Shown in pieces: positions 1 to 10,104 of a stretch of 64,000 bases of DNA. The number at the start of each line of letters is the position of its first letter. The first letter of the stretch is position 1. The stretch is from Bauldia sp. Lineage in GTDB: Bacteria; Pseudomonadota; Alphaproteobacteria; Rhizobiales; Kaistiaceae. The notes beneath the pieces were generated by a model. That model was not told the origin of the DNA. It searched no databases and worked only from the letters and a program-made list of their open reading frames with translations. The DNA lies in assembly GCA_037200845.1 (NCBI GenBank), contig JBBCGQ010000001.1, forward strand, positions 744,001 to 808,000, written 5' to 3'. Both the position numbers and the translations under genes were made by a program.

Positions 1-16
1 CCTCGGGCTGGCGTGA
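1..16 (+). CDS. kdpB: KdpB C-terminal end (partial)
   Basis: The first bases read in frame as Leu-Gly-Leu-Ala followed by TGA at 14-16, which fits the hydrophobic C-terminus of the potassium-translocating P-type ATPase subunit KdpB. Only about four residues are in the window, so the call rests mainly on kdpC starting immediately downstream, the standard kdpFABC order. Confidence 0.45.
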
Positions 17-27
17 GGAGCACCGCC

Positions 28-597
28 ATGTCCGAACACATCCGCCCGGCTTTCGTCCTACTGCTGCTGTTCACGCTGCTCACCGGGATCGCCTATCCGC
101 TGGCGATCACCGGCGTCGCCTCGGTTATCTTTCCGGGCCAAGCCTCGGGCAGCCTGATCGAGAAAAACGGCGTCGTCATCGGCTCGAGCCTGGTCGGCCA
201 GCCGTTTGCCGCCGACCGCTACTTCCACCCGCGGCCGTCCGCGGCCGGCGCCGGCTACGATGGCGGCGCGTCGTCGGGCTCCAACCTTGGCCCGACGTCG
301 AAGAAGCTGGTCGACCGCGTCACCACCGACATCGCGGCGCTCCGCTCCACCGGCGTCACTGGCCCGATCCCCGCCGACGCGGTCACAACGTCGGCCTCCG
401 GCCTCGATCCCGACATCTCGCCCGCCTACGCCCTGCTGCAGGTGAAGCGCGTCGCTGCCGCCCGGAACCTGCCCGATGCGAATGTGCGGGCGCTGGTCGA
501 CCGCAACACTACTGGCCCGACGCTCGGCATACTCGGTGAACCACGCGTCAACGTTCTGCTGCTCAACCTGGCGCTGGATGGAGTACCTTCGCGCTGA
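28..597 (+). CDS. kdpC: KdpC, potassium-transporting ATPase subunit C
   Basis: This is the small accessory subunit of the high-affinity K+ importer KdpFABC, thought to stabilise the KdpA-KdpB complex at the inner membrane. The 189-residue protein has one N-terminal membrane helix (about residues 8-32), the PLAITG region just after it, and a periplasmic domain with the family's FHPRPSAAG-type motif and a GSNLGPTSKKL stretch. An in-frame GTG lies at 13, but GAGGAG at 15-20 sits at proper spacing before ATG 28, so ATG 28 is preferred. The gene lies between the kdpB tip and kdpD, and is probably induced by K+ limitation through KdpDE. Confidence 0.95.
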   Translation: MSEHIRPAFVLLLLFTLLTGIAYPLAITGVASVIFPGQASGSLIEKNGVVIGSSLVGQPFAADRYFHPRPSAAGAGYDGGASSGSNLGPTSKKLVDRVTTDIAALRSTGVTGPIPADAVTTSASGLDPDISPAYALLQVKRVAAARNLPDANVRALVDRNTTGPTLGILGEPRVNVLLLNLALDGVPSR

Positions 598-602
598 GAG
601 AA

Positions 603-3314
603 ATGCGCATGGCCGAAACCGAAACTGCCGAGGGCCGCCCGTCGCCGGATGCGTTGCTTGCCGCTGCCGACCGCGAGCGGCGCGGCAAGCTGAAGGTATT
701 CCTCGGCGCCGCGCCCGGCGTCGGCAAGACCTACGCGATGCTCTCCTCGGCCCGCCGCCTCGGGCAGGAGGGGCTGGACGTCGTCGTCGGCCTGATCGAA
801 ACGCACGGCCGCTCCGAAACCGCCGCGCTGCTCGCCGGCCTCGAAATCCTGCCGCGCAAGGAGATCGCCTACCGCGGCCAGACCGTGGCCGAATTCGACA
901 TCGACGCCGCGCTCGCCCGCCGGCCACAACTGATCCTCGTCGACGAACTCGCGCACACCAACGCGCCGGCGAGCCGCCACCCCAAGCGCTACCTCGACGT
1001 CGAGGAGCTGCTCGCCGCCGGCATCGACGTGTGGACCACGGTCAACATCCAGCACCTCGAGTCGCTGTCCGATCTGGTCGCGCGCATCACCGGCGTCGCC
1101 GTCCGCGAGACCGTGCCCGACACGCTGCTCGATCGTGCGGACGAGATGGTGGTGGTCGACATCACGCCTGACGAGCTGATCCAGCGCCTCCGCGACGGCA
1201 AGGTCTACCTGCCCGACAATGCGCGGCAGGCCGCCGACAATTTCTTCAGGCTCGGCAACCTCACGGCGCTGCGCGAGCTGGCGCTGCGGCGCACCGCCGA
1301 CCGCGTCGACGATCAGGTCGTCGCCTACCGTAAGGAGCACGGCGTCGAGGACCAGCCGCCGGCTGCCGAGCGCATCCTCGTCTGCATCGGTTCGGACCCG
1401 CTGTCCGAGGTCGTGGTGCGGACGGCGAGCCGCCTGGCGAGCGGCCTCAACGCGAGCTGGATCGCGGTCCATCTCGATCGCTCGGGCAGCGCGCCGCTCG
1501 GCCCCGACACGCTTCGCCGCCTCGATCATACCGTGGCGCTCGCCGAGCGGCTGGGCGCCGAGACGCGCCGCCTGTCGGCGCGTGATCTGCCGACCGAGAT
1601 CCTGCGGCTGGCGCGCCGCGAGAATGCGACCCAGATCGTCATCGGCCGCTCGCACCGCGGCTTGGTCGGTCGTCTGTTCGGCCGCTCGCTTACCGATGAG
1701 ATCGTGGCGCGCGCCAGCGACATCGGCGTCCACATCGTGACTGGCAGCGGCGAACCGCAACCGGCGCCGGCGCGCAGCGTTGCGTTTCCGCCTGTCGCCC
1801 GCATCGCCGCAAGCATCGCCGTTGCCGCGGGCTCCGTCGCGATGGCGGTGCTGATCGGCAAGGCGCTTACCTTCGCCGCCGACCTCCCCAATCTGTCGCT
1901 GGTGTTCATCGCGGCGGTGATGGTCTCGGCGCTGACCTACGGGCTGACCGCCGCGATCGCCGCGGCATTCCTGTCGTTCGCCGCGTTCAATTTCCTGTTC
2001 GTCGAGCCGCTCTACACCTTCCGCGTCGCCGCGCCCTACGAGGTGTTCGCGCTGCTCGTCTTCCTGTTCGTCGCGGTGTTCACCGGCGTGCTCGCCGGCC
2101 GCCTGCGCGACCAGTCGGAGAGCGTGCGCCGGCGCGCCAAGGCGACCGAGGCCCTCTATGACTTCTCGCGCAAGCTTTCGGGCACCGCCAAGACCGACGA
2201 CGTCGCGTGGGCGACCGCGGCGCAGGTCGTCGCCGTCGCCGGTAGCCGCGCGCTGATCCTGCTCCCCGTCGGCGGCGAGGTGACGGTGCGCGCCGCCTAT
2301 CCGCCGGACGACACGCTGTCGCCGACCGACCGCGCCGCCGCGCGCTGGGCCTTCCAGCATCGCGAGCCGGCCGGCTGGTCGACCAACACGCTGCCCGCGG
2401 CCGAGATGCAGTTCCGTCCGCTGCGTGGCGCCGGCGGCATCGTCGGCGTCGTCGCCTTCGCGCCGCGCGATCTCGCCGCGCCGCTCACCTCGGACGAGGA
2501 GCGGACGCTCGCCTCGCTGTTCGATCAGGCGGGCGTCGCCATCGAGCGCGCCCATCTCGTCGAGGAAATCGCCGCGACACGCGCGCTTGCGGAGGGAGAA
2601 AAGCTCCGCTCGGCGTTGCTGTCTTCGATCTCGCACGATCTCCGCACGCCGCTGGCCGCGATCCTCGGCGCGGTCACCAGCCTGCGCTCCCTCGGCCCGA
2701 AGCTCACCGACGTGGCCCGCGCCGATCTGCTCGCGTCGATACAGGAGGAGACCGAGCGACTCGATCGCTTCGTCGCCAATCTTCTGGAGATGACGCGCCT
2801 CGAGGCCGGCGTGCTCGACGTGCGGCACGACTGGATCGATCTCGGCGAGGCCGCGCGCGCCGCGGTCCGCCGCGCCGAGCGCATCCACGCCGGCCACCGC
2901 TTCGCGATCCACGTGCCGTCCGGCATGCCGCTCGCCCACGCCGACCCGGTGCTGTTCGAGCAGGCGCTGGTCAACATCCTCGACAACGCCGCGAAATACG
3001 CCGCCGGCGAACCAGGCATCGACATCGCCGTGGCGCTGGCCGACGGCCGTCCGACGGTGACCGTCACCGACCGCGGGCCCGGCATCGCCGCCATCGATCT
3101 CCCGCACGTCTTCGACAAATTTTATCGCGCCCGCCGCGGCGATGCGCAGGCCGCCGGTACCGGCCTCGGCCTCGCCATCGTCCGCGGCCTCGTCGAGGCG
3201 ATGGGCGGCGCCGTCGCGATCGAAAGCCCGGTCGAGGCCGGTCACGGCACGCGCGTCACGCTCCGGCTTTCCGCCGAGACGCTGCCGGCAGAGCAGGGGA
3301 GCCACGCCGCGTGA
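603..3314 (+). CDS. kdpD: KdpD, osmosensitive K+ channel sensor histidine kinase
   Basis: KdpD is the membrane sensor kinase that phosphorylates KdpE when K+ is limiting. The 903-residue protein shows the usual order: an N-terminal KdpD domain with Walker A GAAPGVGKT near residues 35-43 and the ILVDELAHTNAP motif; a universal-stress-protein-like domain (about 250-375); four closely spaced membrane helices (about 395-500); a GAF-like region; a HisKA H-box ISHDLRTPL with the phospho-acceptor His near residue 678; and a HATPase domain ending in the GTGLGLAIV box. A second ATG at 609 is better spaced from GAGAG at 596-600 and could be the true start. The stop overlaps kdpE by 4 bp. Confidence 0.96.
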   Translation: MRMAETETAEGRPSPDALLAAADRERRGKLKVFLGAAPGVGKTYAMLSSARRLGQEGLDVVVGLIETHGRSETAALLAGLEILPRKEIAYRGQTVAEFDIDAALARRPQLILVDELAHTNAPASRHPKRYLDVEELLAAGIDVWTTVNIQHLESLSDLVARITGVAVRETVPDTLLDRADEMVVVDITPDELIQRLRDGKVYLPDNARQAADNFFRLGNLTALRELALRRTADRVDDQVVAYRKEHGVEDQPPAAERILVCIGSDPLSEVVVRTASRLASGLNASWIAVHLDRSGSAPLGPDTLRRLDHTVALAERLGAETRRLSARDLPTEILRLARRENATQIVIGRSHRGLVGRLFGRSLTDEIVARASDIGVHIVTGSGEPQPAPARSVAFPPVARIAASIAVAAGSVAMAVLIGKALTFAADLPNLSLVFIAAVMVSALTYGLTAAIAAAFLSFAAFNFLFVEPLYTFRVAAPYEVFALLVFLFVAVFTGVLAGRLRDQSESVRRRAKATEALYDFSRKLSGTAKTDDVAWATAAQVVAVAGSRALILLPVGGEVTVRAAYPPDDTLSPTDRAAARWAFQHREPAGWSTNTLPAAEMQFRPLRGAGGIVGVVAFAPRDLAAPLTSDEERTLASLFDQAGVAIERAHLVEEIAATRALAEGEKLRSALLSSISHDLRTPLAAILGAVTSLRSLGPKLTDVARADLLASIQEETERLDRFVANLLEMTRLEAGVLDVRHDWIDLGEAARAAVRRAERIHAGHRFAIHVPSGMPLAHADPVLFEQALVNILDNAAKYAAGEPGIDIAVALADGRPTVTVTDRGPGIAAIDLPHVFDKFYRARRGDAQAAGTGLGLAIVRGLVEAMGGAVAIESPVEAGHGTRVTLRLSAETLPAEQGSHAA

Positions 3315-4003
3315 GCGCGACGCGTGTCCTCGTGGTCGACGACGAGCCGCAGATCCAGCGGTTCCTGAAACCGGCGCTGGAGGCCAGCGGCTACGCCGTC
3401 GTCAGCGCCGCCACCGCCGCCGAGGCGCTGCGCGCCATCGCCAACGAGGCGCCGGACATCGTGCTGCTCGATCTCGGCCTGCCCGACATGGACGGCAAGG
3501 AGGTCATCGCCCGTGCCCGCGCCTTCTCCAAGGTGCCGATCATCGTGCTGTCGGTGCGCGACCGCGAGTCGGAGAAGATCGCCGCGCTCGATCTCGGCGC
3601 CGACGACTACGTCGAGAAGCCTTTCGACATCGGCGAACTGATGGCGCGCCTGCGCGCCGCGCTCCGCCACGCGATTGCCGACGCCGGCGAATCCGGCGCC
3701 TTCGAAAGCGGCGGCCTTCTTGTCGATACCGTCCGCCGCATGGTCAGCCGCAACGGTCAGCCGCTGAAGCTGACGCCGAAGGAATACGACCTGCTCACCA
3801 TGCTGGTCCGCAACGCCGGCCGCGTTGTCACGCACCGCCAGTTGCTGACGGCCGTGTGGGGCCCTGCCCACACCGAGGACACGCAATACCTGCGCGTCTT
3901 CGTGGCGCAGCTTCGCCAGAAGATCGACGCCGCCCCCGGCGCGCCGAGCATCATCGTCAACGAGCCGGGCATCGGATACCGGCTGCTCGAACGCGACCGC
4001 TGA
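3311..4003 (+). CDS. kdpE: KdpE, OmpR-family response regulator
   Basis: KdpE is the DNA-binding partner of KdpD and activates the kdp operon. The 230-residue protein has a receiver domain with the acidic pair VVDDE near residue 10, phospho-acceptor Asp54 (VLLDLGLPD) and Lys in the VEKPF motif, followed by an OmpR/PhoB winged helix (about 130-228) with LTPKEYDLL and the C-terminal GIGYRL signature. It starts at a GTG that overlaps the kdpD stop (GTGA), so the two are translationally coupled. Confidence 0.96.
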   Translation: MSATRVLVVDDEPQIQRFLKPALEASGYAVVSAATAAEALRAIANEAPDIVLLDLGLPDMDGKEVIARARAFSKVPIIVLSVRDRESEKIAALDLGADDYVEKPFDIGELMARLRAALRHAIADAGESGAFESGGLLVDTVRRMVSRNGQPLKLTPKEYDLLTMLVRNAGRVVTHRQLLTAVWGPAHTEDTQYLRVFVAQLRQKIDAAPGAPSIIVNEPGIGYRLLERDR

Positions 4004-4375
4004 AGGCGCGGCAAAGTGCGCACGAAAACGTGAGGGCGGCTGGGCCTGCCGGGCCGCGCTGCGAAACGCACTGCGGAGCCTTTCCAAACACCGCCGAACG
4101 CAATGCTGCAAAGCTCGTGGCACCCGCGAATTTGCCTGTGTGGCATTGGGCTTCGGACCGGCGCGCATCGCGGTTGTTCTGCAACCGGCGAGACGATCTC
4201 TGCCCCTTCCAGTATACCCTAGAATATATCCAGTTTAGAACTGATAAAATAAGAGAATTCGGATTACTCTAAACAAAGAACATAGCGTTTGACTTATGGC
4301 ATTCAAGAAAAGATACCGAGCGCCCACGCTTCGACTGGCGTAGCGGACATCGGACAGAGGTTATCGAGGTTATCC
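4004..4375. other. Intergenic region between kdpE and the iron transporter
   Basis: About 370 bp without a convincing gene. The first 200 bp are GC-rich. From about 4205 the composition turns clearly AT-rich up to about 4290, which marks a probable promoter region for the downstream iron-uptake genes. It contains the half-site TTTAGAA at 4234-4240, reminiscent of one arm of a rhizobial Irr (ICE) box, but no proper second arm. I see no convincing terminator after kdpE. Confidence 0.5.
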
Positions 4376-5386
4376 ATGAGACATTCTTTGACGCCCGTTT
4401 TCCATTCCCTGGCATTTGGCGCCATGCTGCTGGCGGCCCCCGTCGCCGCTTCTGCCGCCGAGACCATCACGGTCTACAACGCCCAGCACGCCAACCTGAC
4501 CAAGGCCTGGGCGGACGCCTTCACGGCGGAAACCGGCATCAACGTCACCATCCGCCAGGGCGGCGACACCGACATGGCGAACCAGCTCGTGCAGGAGGGA
4601 GCGAACTCCCCGGCCGACGTGTTCGTCACCGAGAATTCGCCGGCGATGGTCGTCGTCGACAACGCCGGCCTGTTCGCCCCGATCGATCCCGACACGCTGG
4701 CGCTCATCCCGGACGGCTACAAGCCGGGCAACGGTCATTGGACCGGCGTCGCGGCCCGCACCACGGTCTTTGCCTACAACAAGAACACGCTGCCCGCCGA
4801 CCAGCTTCCGAAGTCGCTGCTCGACCTCGCCGATCCGAGCTGGAAGGGCCGCTGGGCCGCTTCGCCGTCGGGCGCCGATTTCCAGGCGATCGTCGGCGCG
4901 CTGCTCAAGCTCAAGGGGCCGGACGTCACCTTCGATTGGCTGAATGCCATGAAGGCAAATTCGGTCGCCTATCGCGGCAACAGCGCCGCCATGAAGGGCG
5001 TCAACGCCAACGAGGTCCCGGGCGCCGTCATCTACCACTACTACTACTTTGGCGATCAGGCGAAGACCGGCGAGAACAGCAACAACGTCTCGCTCTACTA
5101 TTTCCGCAACGAGGATCCGGGCGCCTTCGTCAGCGTCTCCGGCGCCGGCGTGCTCGCCTCCAGCAAGCACCCGAAGGAGGCGCAGGCCTTCGTCAAGTGG
5201 ATCGCCGGCAAGGGCGGCCAGACGGTGCTGCGCGACGGCGACTCCTACGAGTACGCCATCGGCATCGGCGCCGAATCGAACGCCAAGCTCGAGCCGATCG
5301 CCAAGTTGCAGGCGCCCAAGATCGATCCCGCGAGCCTCGACAGCGCCGCCGTCACCAAGCTGATGACCGCGGCGGGGTTGCTGTAA
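4376..5386 (+). CDS. Iron(III) ABC transporter periplasmic binding protein (FbpA/AfuA family)
   Basis: This is the predicted periplasmic ligand-binding protein that delivers Fe3+ to the permease encoded next. The 336-residue protein begins with a signal peptide (hydrophobic stretch about 9-28, cleavage near AASAAE), then the family's ITVYNAQH opening and a tyrosine-rich IYHYYYFG motif near residue 222; adjacent tyrosines coordinate ferric iron in FbpA-type proteins. An upstream in-frame ATG exists at 4289, but ATG 4376 follows GAGG at 4364-4367 and gives a normal signal peptide. It is first in the operon with permease and ATPase. Ligands other than iron (for example 2-aminoethylphosphonate) are possible in this fold, but the tyrosines favour iron. 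Confidence 0.88.
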   Translation: MRHSLTPVFHSLAFGAMLLAAPVAASAAETITVYNAQHANLTKAWADAFTAETGINVTIRQGGDTDMANQLVQEGANSPADVFVTENSPAMVVVDNAGLFAPIDPDTLALIPDGYKPGNGHWTGVAARTTVFAYNKNTLPADQLPKSLLDLADPSWKGRWAASPSGADFQAIVGALLKLKGPDVTFDWLNAMKANSVAYRGNSAAMKGVNANEVPGAVIYHYYYFGDQAKTGENSNNVSLYYFRNEDPGAFVSVSGAGVLASSKHPKEAQAFVKWIAGKGGQTVLRDGDSYEYAIGIGAESNAKLEPIAKLQAPKIDPASLDSAAVTKLMTAAGLL

Positions 5387-5412
5387 GGCCCGCGCCTCAA
5401 TAGTACACGGGG

Positions 5413-5468
5413 CCGGCGGGTCGCCTGATGCGATCCGCCGGTCACCGCGGCCTCCCGGCCGCTTTTTT
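5413..5468 (+). terminator. Tandem hairpins with T-run after the binding-protein gene
   Basis: Two stem-loops follow the stop. The first pairs 5413-5424 with 5430-5441 (12 bp, one G-T wobble, 5-nt loop). The second, GCGGCC-TCCC-GGCCGC at 5447-5462, is followed by six T residues (5463-5468), the classic Rho-independent form. It should make the binding protein more abundant than the membrane components downstream. Confidence 0.85.
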
Positions 5469-5615
5469 GCCAGTGAGACAGCCACGGCTCTGGTTCAGGT
5501 CTCGCCGCCATCCGCCCCGGTCTCCGGCGCGGCTTCGGGCGTATCGCCGCTGGCGCGCCGCCGGCGGCTTTCGCATGTCTCGGTCATCGGCATCGCCGCC
5601 GCCGCCGTCTCGCTG

Positions 5616-7085
5616 GTGGCGCTGCTGCCGCTCGCATTCATCGCGTGGGTGACGGTCGAGACCGGCTGGCAGGCCGCCTCGGCGATGATCTTCCGCCCCC
5701 GCGTCGGCGAGTTGCTGGTCAACACGGTGCTGCTCGAGGCCGGCGCCATCCCGCTAGCCATCGCGATCGCGGTGACGCTCGCCTGGCTCACCGAGCGCAG
5801 CGACCTGCCCGGCGCCCGCATCTGGGCCTGGCTGGCGGTCGCCCCGCTCGCCGTGCCCGCGTTCGTGCACAGCTACGCGTGGATCAGCATTGCGCCGAGC
5901 TTCCACGGGTTAGGCGCCGGCATCCTCATCTCGGTGCTGGCCTACTTCCCTTTCCTCTACCTGCCGGTCGCCGCGCAGCTTCGCCGCCTCGATCCGGCGA
6001 TGGAGGACGTCGCCGCCTCGCTCGACAACGGGCCGTGGCGCGTCTTCTTCCGCGCCGTGCTGCCCCAGTTGCGTCTCGCCATCTGCGGCGGCGCGCTGCT
6101 CATCGGCCTGCATCTGCTCGGCGAGTTCGGCCTCTTCGCGATGATCCGCTTCGATACGTTCACCACCGCGATCGTCGATCAGTTCCAGGCCGTCTACAAC
6201 GGGCCGGCCGCCAACATGCTGGCCGTCGTGCTCATCGTCTGCTGCTTCCTGCTGCTTGAGCTCGAATGGTTCGTGCGCGGCGACGAGCGCTACGCCCGCG
6301 TCGGCTCCGGCGCCGCACGTCTCCCCGTCCGCCGCCGCCTCGGCCCGTGGATGGTGCCATGCCTGCTGCTCAACGCCGGCCTCGCCGCGCTGTCGCTCGG
6401 CGTGCCGCTGGTCACGCTGGTGCGCTGGCTCGTCGATGGCGGCGCCGGCATCTGGAATCTCGGAGAGATCGGCCCGGCACTTGGCCAGACCATCGTGCTC
6501 GCCGTCGGCGGCGCCGTCGTCACCACCATCGCCGCGATGCCGCTCGCCTGGCTGTCGGTGCGCGCGCCGGGCCGCCTGCAGCGGATACTGGAAGCCTGCC
6601 ACTACTACCTCGGCGCCTTGCCCGGCGTCGTCGTGGCGCTGGCGCTGGTCACCATCACCGTCCGCGTTCTGCTGCCGCTCTATCAGACTATCGCGACGCT
6701 GCTGCTCGCCTACGCGCTGCTGTTCCTGCCGCGCGCGCTGGTCAGTCTGCGCGCCAGCGTCGCACAGGTGCCGGTCGATCTCGAGCGCGCCGCGATGGCG
6801 CTCGGCCGCACGCCGTTCCAGGCGATCCGGCAGATCACGTTCCGCCTCGCCGCGCCCGGCATCGCCGCCGCGATGGCGCTCGCCGGCCTCGGCATCACGA
6901 CCGAGCTGACCGCCACGCTGATGCTGTCGCCGAACGGCACCACGACGCTGTCGACGCAGTTCTGGGCGCTCACCAGCGAGCTCGACTACGCCGGCGCCGC
7001 GCCCTACGCCGCGATGATGGTCGTCTTCTCGCTGCCGCTGACGCTGCTGCTCTATGCCCGCTCGCGGCGCACGGCCGGCCGATGA
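5616..7085 (+). CDS. Iron(III) ABC transporter permease (FbpB family, two fused permease halves)
   Basis: This is the inner-membrane channel of the ferric-iron importer. It has about twelve hydrophobic segments arranged as two repeated halves, each with an EAA-type loop (for example near 5995-6050 and 6775-6835). The coordinate 5616 is only the first ordinary start codon (GTG) in this frame and falls inside the first membrane helix. The frame is open upstream to at least 5472 and reads a plausible Ser/Pro/Ala-rich leader, an Arg cluster and the start of the helix, but has no ATG, GTG or TTG. The real N-terminus is therefore probably upstream, through a rare start or a one-base sequence error. 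The stop overlaps the ATPase start by 4 bp. Confidence 0.88.
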   Translation: MALLPLAFIAWVTVETGWQAASAMIFRPRVGELLVNTVLLEAGAIPLAIAIAVTLAWLTERSDLPGARIWAWLAVAPLAVPAFVHSYAWISIAPSFHGLGAGILISVLAYFPFLYLPVAAQLRRLDPAMEDVAASLDNGPWRVFFRAVLPQLRLAICGGALLIGLHLLGEFGLFAMIRFDTFTTAIVDQFQAVYNGPAANMLAVVLIVCCFLLLELEWFVRGDERYARVGSGAARLPVRRRLGPWMVPCLLLNAGLAALSLGVPLVTLVRWLVDGGAGIWNLGEIGPALGQTIVLAVGGAVVTTIAAMPLAWLSVRAPGRLQRILEACHYYLGALPGVVVALALVTITVRVLLPLYQTIATLLLAYALLFLPRALVSLRASVAQVPVDLERAAMALGRTPFQAIRQITFRLAAPGIAAAMALAGLGITTELTATLMLSPNGTTTLSTQFWALTSELDYAGAAPYAAMMVVFSLPLTLLLYARSRRTAGR

Positions 7086-8134
7086 CGTTCCTCCGCATCT
7101 CGCGTTTGACGAAGCGCTTCGGCGCCGTCGTTGCCCTCGACGGCATCGACCTCGACGTCGAGCGCGCCAGCCGCACCGCCATCTTCGGTCCCTCCGGCTC
7201 CGGCAAGACGACGCTCCTCCGCCTCATCGCCGGCTTCGACGTGCCTGACACCGGCAGCATCGTCCTCGACGGCGAGACGCTCGCCGATGCGCCGGCCTCC
7301 GTCCCCGCCCACAAGCGCGGTATCGGCTTCGTCCCGCAGGACGGAGCGCTGTTCCCGCACCTGAGCGTCGCCGACAACATCGGCTTCGGGCTGGAACGCC
7401 GCATGCCCGGCCGCGAGGCGCGCATCGCCGAGCTGATCGACATGGTCGAGCTCGACGCGGCGATGGTCACCCGCCGCCCGCACGAATTGTCGGGCGGCCA
7501 GCAGCAGCGCGTCGCGCTCGCCCGCGCGCTGGCGCGGAAGCCGAAGCTGATGCTGTTCGACGAGCCGTTCTCCGCCCTCGACATGGATCTGCGCGAGGCG
7601 ATGCGGAATGCCGTCGCCGGCGTGCTCGCCGCCACCGGCATCACCGCGTTGCTGGTGACTCACGACCAGGCCGAGGCGCTGTCCTTCGCCGACCGGGTCG
7701 CCGTCTTCGATGCCGGACGCCTGAAGCAGGTAGGCGACCCGCGCGACCTCTACATGCGCCCGCGCGATCCGCACACCGCGCGCTTCCTCGGCGATGCGAT
7801 CATCCTGCCCGCAATATTGCGCGACGGCTGGGCCGAATGTGCGCTGGGCCGCGTTGCGACCGACGCACCGATGCGGAGCGGCAGCGGCGAGATCATCCTC
7901 CGCCCCGAGCAACTGCGCCTGGCGCGGACCAACGAGTCCGGGCGGGCGGCAGGGCAGGTGACCCACGTCGAATTCGGCGGCGCGCTCTGCCGCGTCCATG
8001 TCGCGATGGACCGCGCGGACCTGCCGCTGATCATGGTGAAGAGTGCCGGCGCCGACCTGCCGAACGTCGGCGACCGCGTGCAAATCTCGGCAGTCGGCGT
8101 CGCCCACGTCTTTACGTCTACGAACGGCGACTAG
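7082..8134 (+). CDS. Iron(III) ABC transporter ATP-binding protein (FbpC family)
   Basis: This is the cytoplasmic ATPase that powers the iron importer. The 350-residue protein has Walker [12 protein letters not shown] (about 37-47), the Q-loop, signature [15 protein letters not shown] (about 136-150), Walker [13 protein letters not shown], and a C-terminal regulatory extension with a TOBE-like fold ([10 protein letters not shown], about 275-345). ATG 7082 is chosen because it overlaps the permease stop (ATGA); the open frame upstream is a shadow of the permease gene. Its stop shares the palindrome CTAG with the stop of the convergent rfbA gene. Confidence 0.93.
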   Translation: MTFLRISRLTKRFGAVVALDGIDLDVERASRTAIFGPSGSGKTTLLRLIAGFDVPDTGSIVLDGETLADAPASVPAHKRGIGFVPQDGALFPHLSVADNIGFGLERRMPGREARIAELIDMVELDAAMVTRRPHELSGGQQQRVALARALARKPKLMLFDEPFSALDMDLREAMRNAVAGVLAATGITALLVTHDQAEALSFADRVAVFDAGRLKQVGDPRDLYMRPRDPHTARFLGDAIILPAILRDGWAECALGRVATDAPMRSGSGEIILRPEQLRLARTNESGRAAGQVTHVEFGGALCRVHVAMDRADLPLIMVKSAGADLPNVGDRVQISAVGVAHVFTSTNGD

Positions 8135-9033
8135 GCGACTTTCGCGTCGGCGCGGAATCCGCGCTCGCCGGTGAGATTTCGCAGGTACTCGCCATACCCG
8201 CTGCTGGCGAGGGGCTTCGCCAGCGCGATCAACTGGCGCTCGTCGATCCAGCCCTTGCGCCACGCGATCTCCTCAGGGCACGCAACCTTGAGCCCCTGCC
8301 GCCGCTCCAGCGCCGCGATGAATTCGCTCGCCTCGAGCAGCGAGTCGTGCGTGCCGGTGTCGAGCCAGGCGAAGCCGCGGCCCATGATCTCCACCGTCAT
8401 CGCGCCTTCGTCGAGATAGAGCCGGTTGAGGTCGGTGATCTCCAGCTCGCCGCGCGCCGACGGCCGCAACTGCCGCACGCGCTCCACGACGCTGCTGTCA
8501 TAGTAGTAGAGGCCGGTGACCGCATAGCTGGATTTCGGCCGCGCCGGCTTCTCCTCGATGCCGATGACCGCGCCGCTGCCGTCGAACTCCGCAATGCCGT
8601 AGCGCTGCGGATCGCGCACGTGATAGGCGAAGATCGTCGCGCCGCTCCGCCGTGCATCGGCGCGGCATAGCAACTGCGCGATCGAGTCGCCGTAGAAGAT
8701 ATTGTCGCCGAGGATCAGCACGCTGGCATCGTCGCCGATGAAATCCGCGCCGATCGTGAAGGCCTGCGCCAGCCCGCCGGGATGCGGCTGGACGGCGTAG
8801 CTGATCGACAGTCCCCACTTTGCGCCGTTGCCAAGCAGGCTGTGGAAGCGCGGCGTATCGTCCGGCGTCGAGATGATCAGGATATTGCGGATGTCGCCCT
8901 GCATCAGGGTCGCCAGCGGATAGTAGATCATCGGCTTGTCGTAGACCGGGAGGAGCTGCTTGCTGACGGATAGCGTCGCCGGATAGAGCCGCGTGCCGGC
9001 GCCGCCCGCCAGGATGATGCCCTTGCGGCTCAT
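8131..9033 (-). CDS. rfbA: Glucose-1-phosphate thymidylyltransferase RfbA/RmlA
   Basis: The enzyme makes dTDP-glucose from glucose-1-phosphate and dTTP, the entry step to dTDP-deoxysugars. The 300-residue protein opens with the nucleotidyltransferase signature [14 protein letters not shown], followed by [17 protein letters not shown] and the metal-binding region ILGDNIFYG, all typical of RmlA, with normal length. ATG at 9033 overlaps the rfbB stop. It is the last gene of the minus-strand MarR-glycosyltransferase-rfbB-rfbA operon. No rmlC or rmlD occurs in the window, so the final deoxysugar is undetermined. Confidence 0.95.
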   Translation of the reverse strand: MSRKGIILAGGAGTRLYPATLSVSKQLLPVYDKPMIYYPLATLMQGDIRNILIISTPDDTPRFHSLLGNGAKWGLSISYAVQPHPGGLAQAFTIGADFIGDDASVLILGDNIFYGDSIAQLLCRADARRSGATIFAYHVRDPQRYGIAEFDGSGAVIGIEEKPARPKSSYAVTGLYYYDSSVVERVRQLRPSARGELEITDLNRLYLDEGAMTVEIMGRGFAWLDTGTHDSLLEASEFIAALERRQGLKVACPEEIAWRKGWIDERQLIALAKPLASSGYGEYLRNLTGERGFRADAKVA

Positions 9034-10103
9034 GACGCCTTGGCCTGCGCCGGCGCGCGCGATGCTTCGCCGGCCAGTAGCGGCCGCCACCAGGCTTCGT
9101 TGTCGAGATACCAGTCAATGGTCTTTTCCAGCCCCATACGCAGCGTCGCGCGCGGCGCCCATCCCAGCTCGCGGCGAATCTTCGTAGAGTCGACGGCGTA
9201 ACGCGCATCGTGGCCCGGCCGGTCCGCGACGAACCGGATAAGCCGGCTGCGCGGCCCGATCGCCGCGTCCGGCCGCCGGTGGTCGAGCAGCGAACAGATC
9301 ATCGCGACGATATCGCGGTTGGTGAAGCGGCTTTCGCCGCCGACGAGGTACGTCTCGCCGACCCGCCCGCGCTCCGCCACCAGCATCAGCGCCGCGACAT
9401 GATCATCGACATAAAGCCAGTCGCGCACCTGCCGCCCGTCGCCGTAAAGCGGCAGTGGCCGGCCCGCCAACGCATTAAGGATCATCAGCGGCACCAGCTT
9501 CTCGGGAAACTGCCGCGGGCCGAAATTGTTGCTGCAGTTGCTGATGACAACGGGCAGCGTGTACGTCCGGTGCCACGCGCGCACGAGATGATCCGACGCC
9601 GCCTTGGATGCGGAGTAGGGCGAGCTCGGCTTGTAGGCCGAGGACTCCGCGAATGCGCCGGTCGGACCGAGCGCGCCGAAAACTTCGTCCGTCGAAACAT
9701 GATGGAAGCGGAAGGCCGCGCCGCGCCCCGCTGGCAGCGTCCGCCAATAGTCCAGCGCCGCCTGCAGCAGCTCGAACGTCCCGACGACGTTGGTGGCAAC
9801 GAACGCTGCGGCCCCGTCGATCGAACGGTCGACGTGACTCTCCGCCGCGAGGTGCATGATCGCATCGGGCTGAACCATCCCGATGATTTCGCGCATCGCG
9901 CGTCCGTCGCCGATATCGGCGCGCCAGAAGCGATAGCGCGGGCTGACAGCCACCGGCACGAGCGACGCGAGGTTGCCGGCGTAGGTCAGCTTGTCGACCA
10001 CCGCGACGTGGTGCGGCGTATCCTCGATGAGATGCCGCACCAGCGCCGAGCCGATGAAACCGGCGCCACCGGTGACCAGAAACCGCTTCGCCGCGTCGGC
10101 CAT
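9030..10103 (-). CDS. rfbB: dTDP-glucose 4,6-dehydratase RfbB/RmlB
   Basis: The enzyme converts dTDP-glucose to dTDP-4-keto-6-deoxyglucose with bound NAD+. The 357-residue protein is an extended short-chain dehydrogenase with the Rossmann motif [12 protein letters not shown] near the N-terminus, the STDEVFG motif that carries the dehydratase catalytic Asp-Glu pair, and the catalytic YSASKAASD (Tyr-x-x-x-Lys). ATG 10103 is preferred over ATG 10124 because the conserved fold begins right after it. It overlaps rfbA by 4 bp and follows the glycosyltransferase by one base. Confidence 0.95.
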   Translation of the reverse strand: MADAAKRFLVTGGAGFIGSALVRHLIEDTPHHVAVVDKLTYAGNLASLVPVAVSPRYRFWRADIGDGRAMREIIGMVQPDAIMHLAAESHVDRSIDGAAAFVATNVVGTFELLQAALDYWRTLPAGRGAAFRFHHVSTDEVFGALGPTGAFAESSAYKPSSPYSASKAASDHLVRAWHRTYTLPVVISNCSNNFGPRQFPEKLVPLMILNALAGRPLPLYGDGRQVRDWLYVDDHVAALMLVAERGRVGETYLVGGESRFTNRDIVAMICSLLDHRRPDAAIGPRSRLIRFVADRPGHDARYAVDSTKIRRELGWAPRATLRMGLEKTIDWYLDNEAWWRPLLAGEASRAPAQAKAS

Positions 10104-10104
10104 G

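Noticed and set aside
13-27. GTG 13 as the kdpC start
   Set aside because: It overlaps the ribosome binding site GAGGAG at 15-20, which is correctly placed for ATG 28.
426-3305. 959-codon open frame on the minus strand across kdpD
   Set aside because: It has an Arg/Gly/Ala-rich shadow composition typical of antisense frames in GC-rich DNA, and the plus strand encodes the complete KdpD with all motifs.
4234-4250. TTTAGAA followed by an AT-rich segment as an Irr (ICE) box before the iron transporter
   Set aside because: Only one arm matches the palindrome TTTAGAA-N3-TTCTAAA; the second arm has too many mismatches for a site call.
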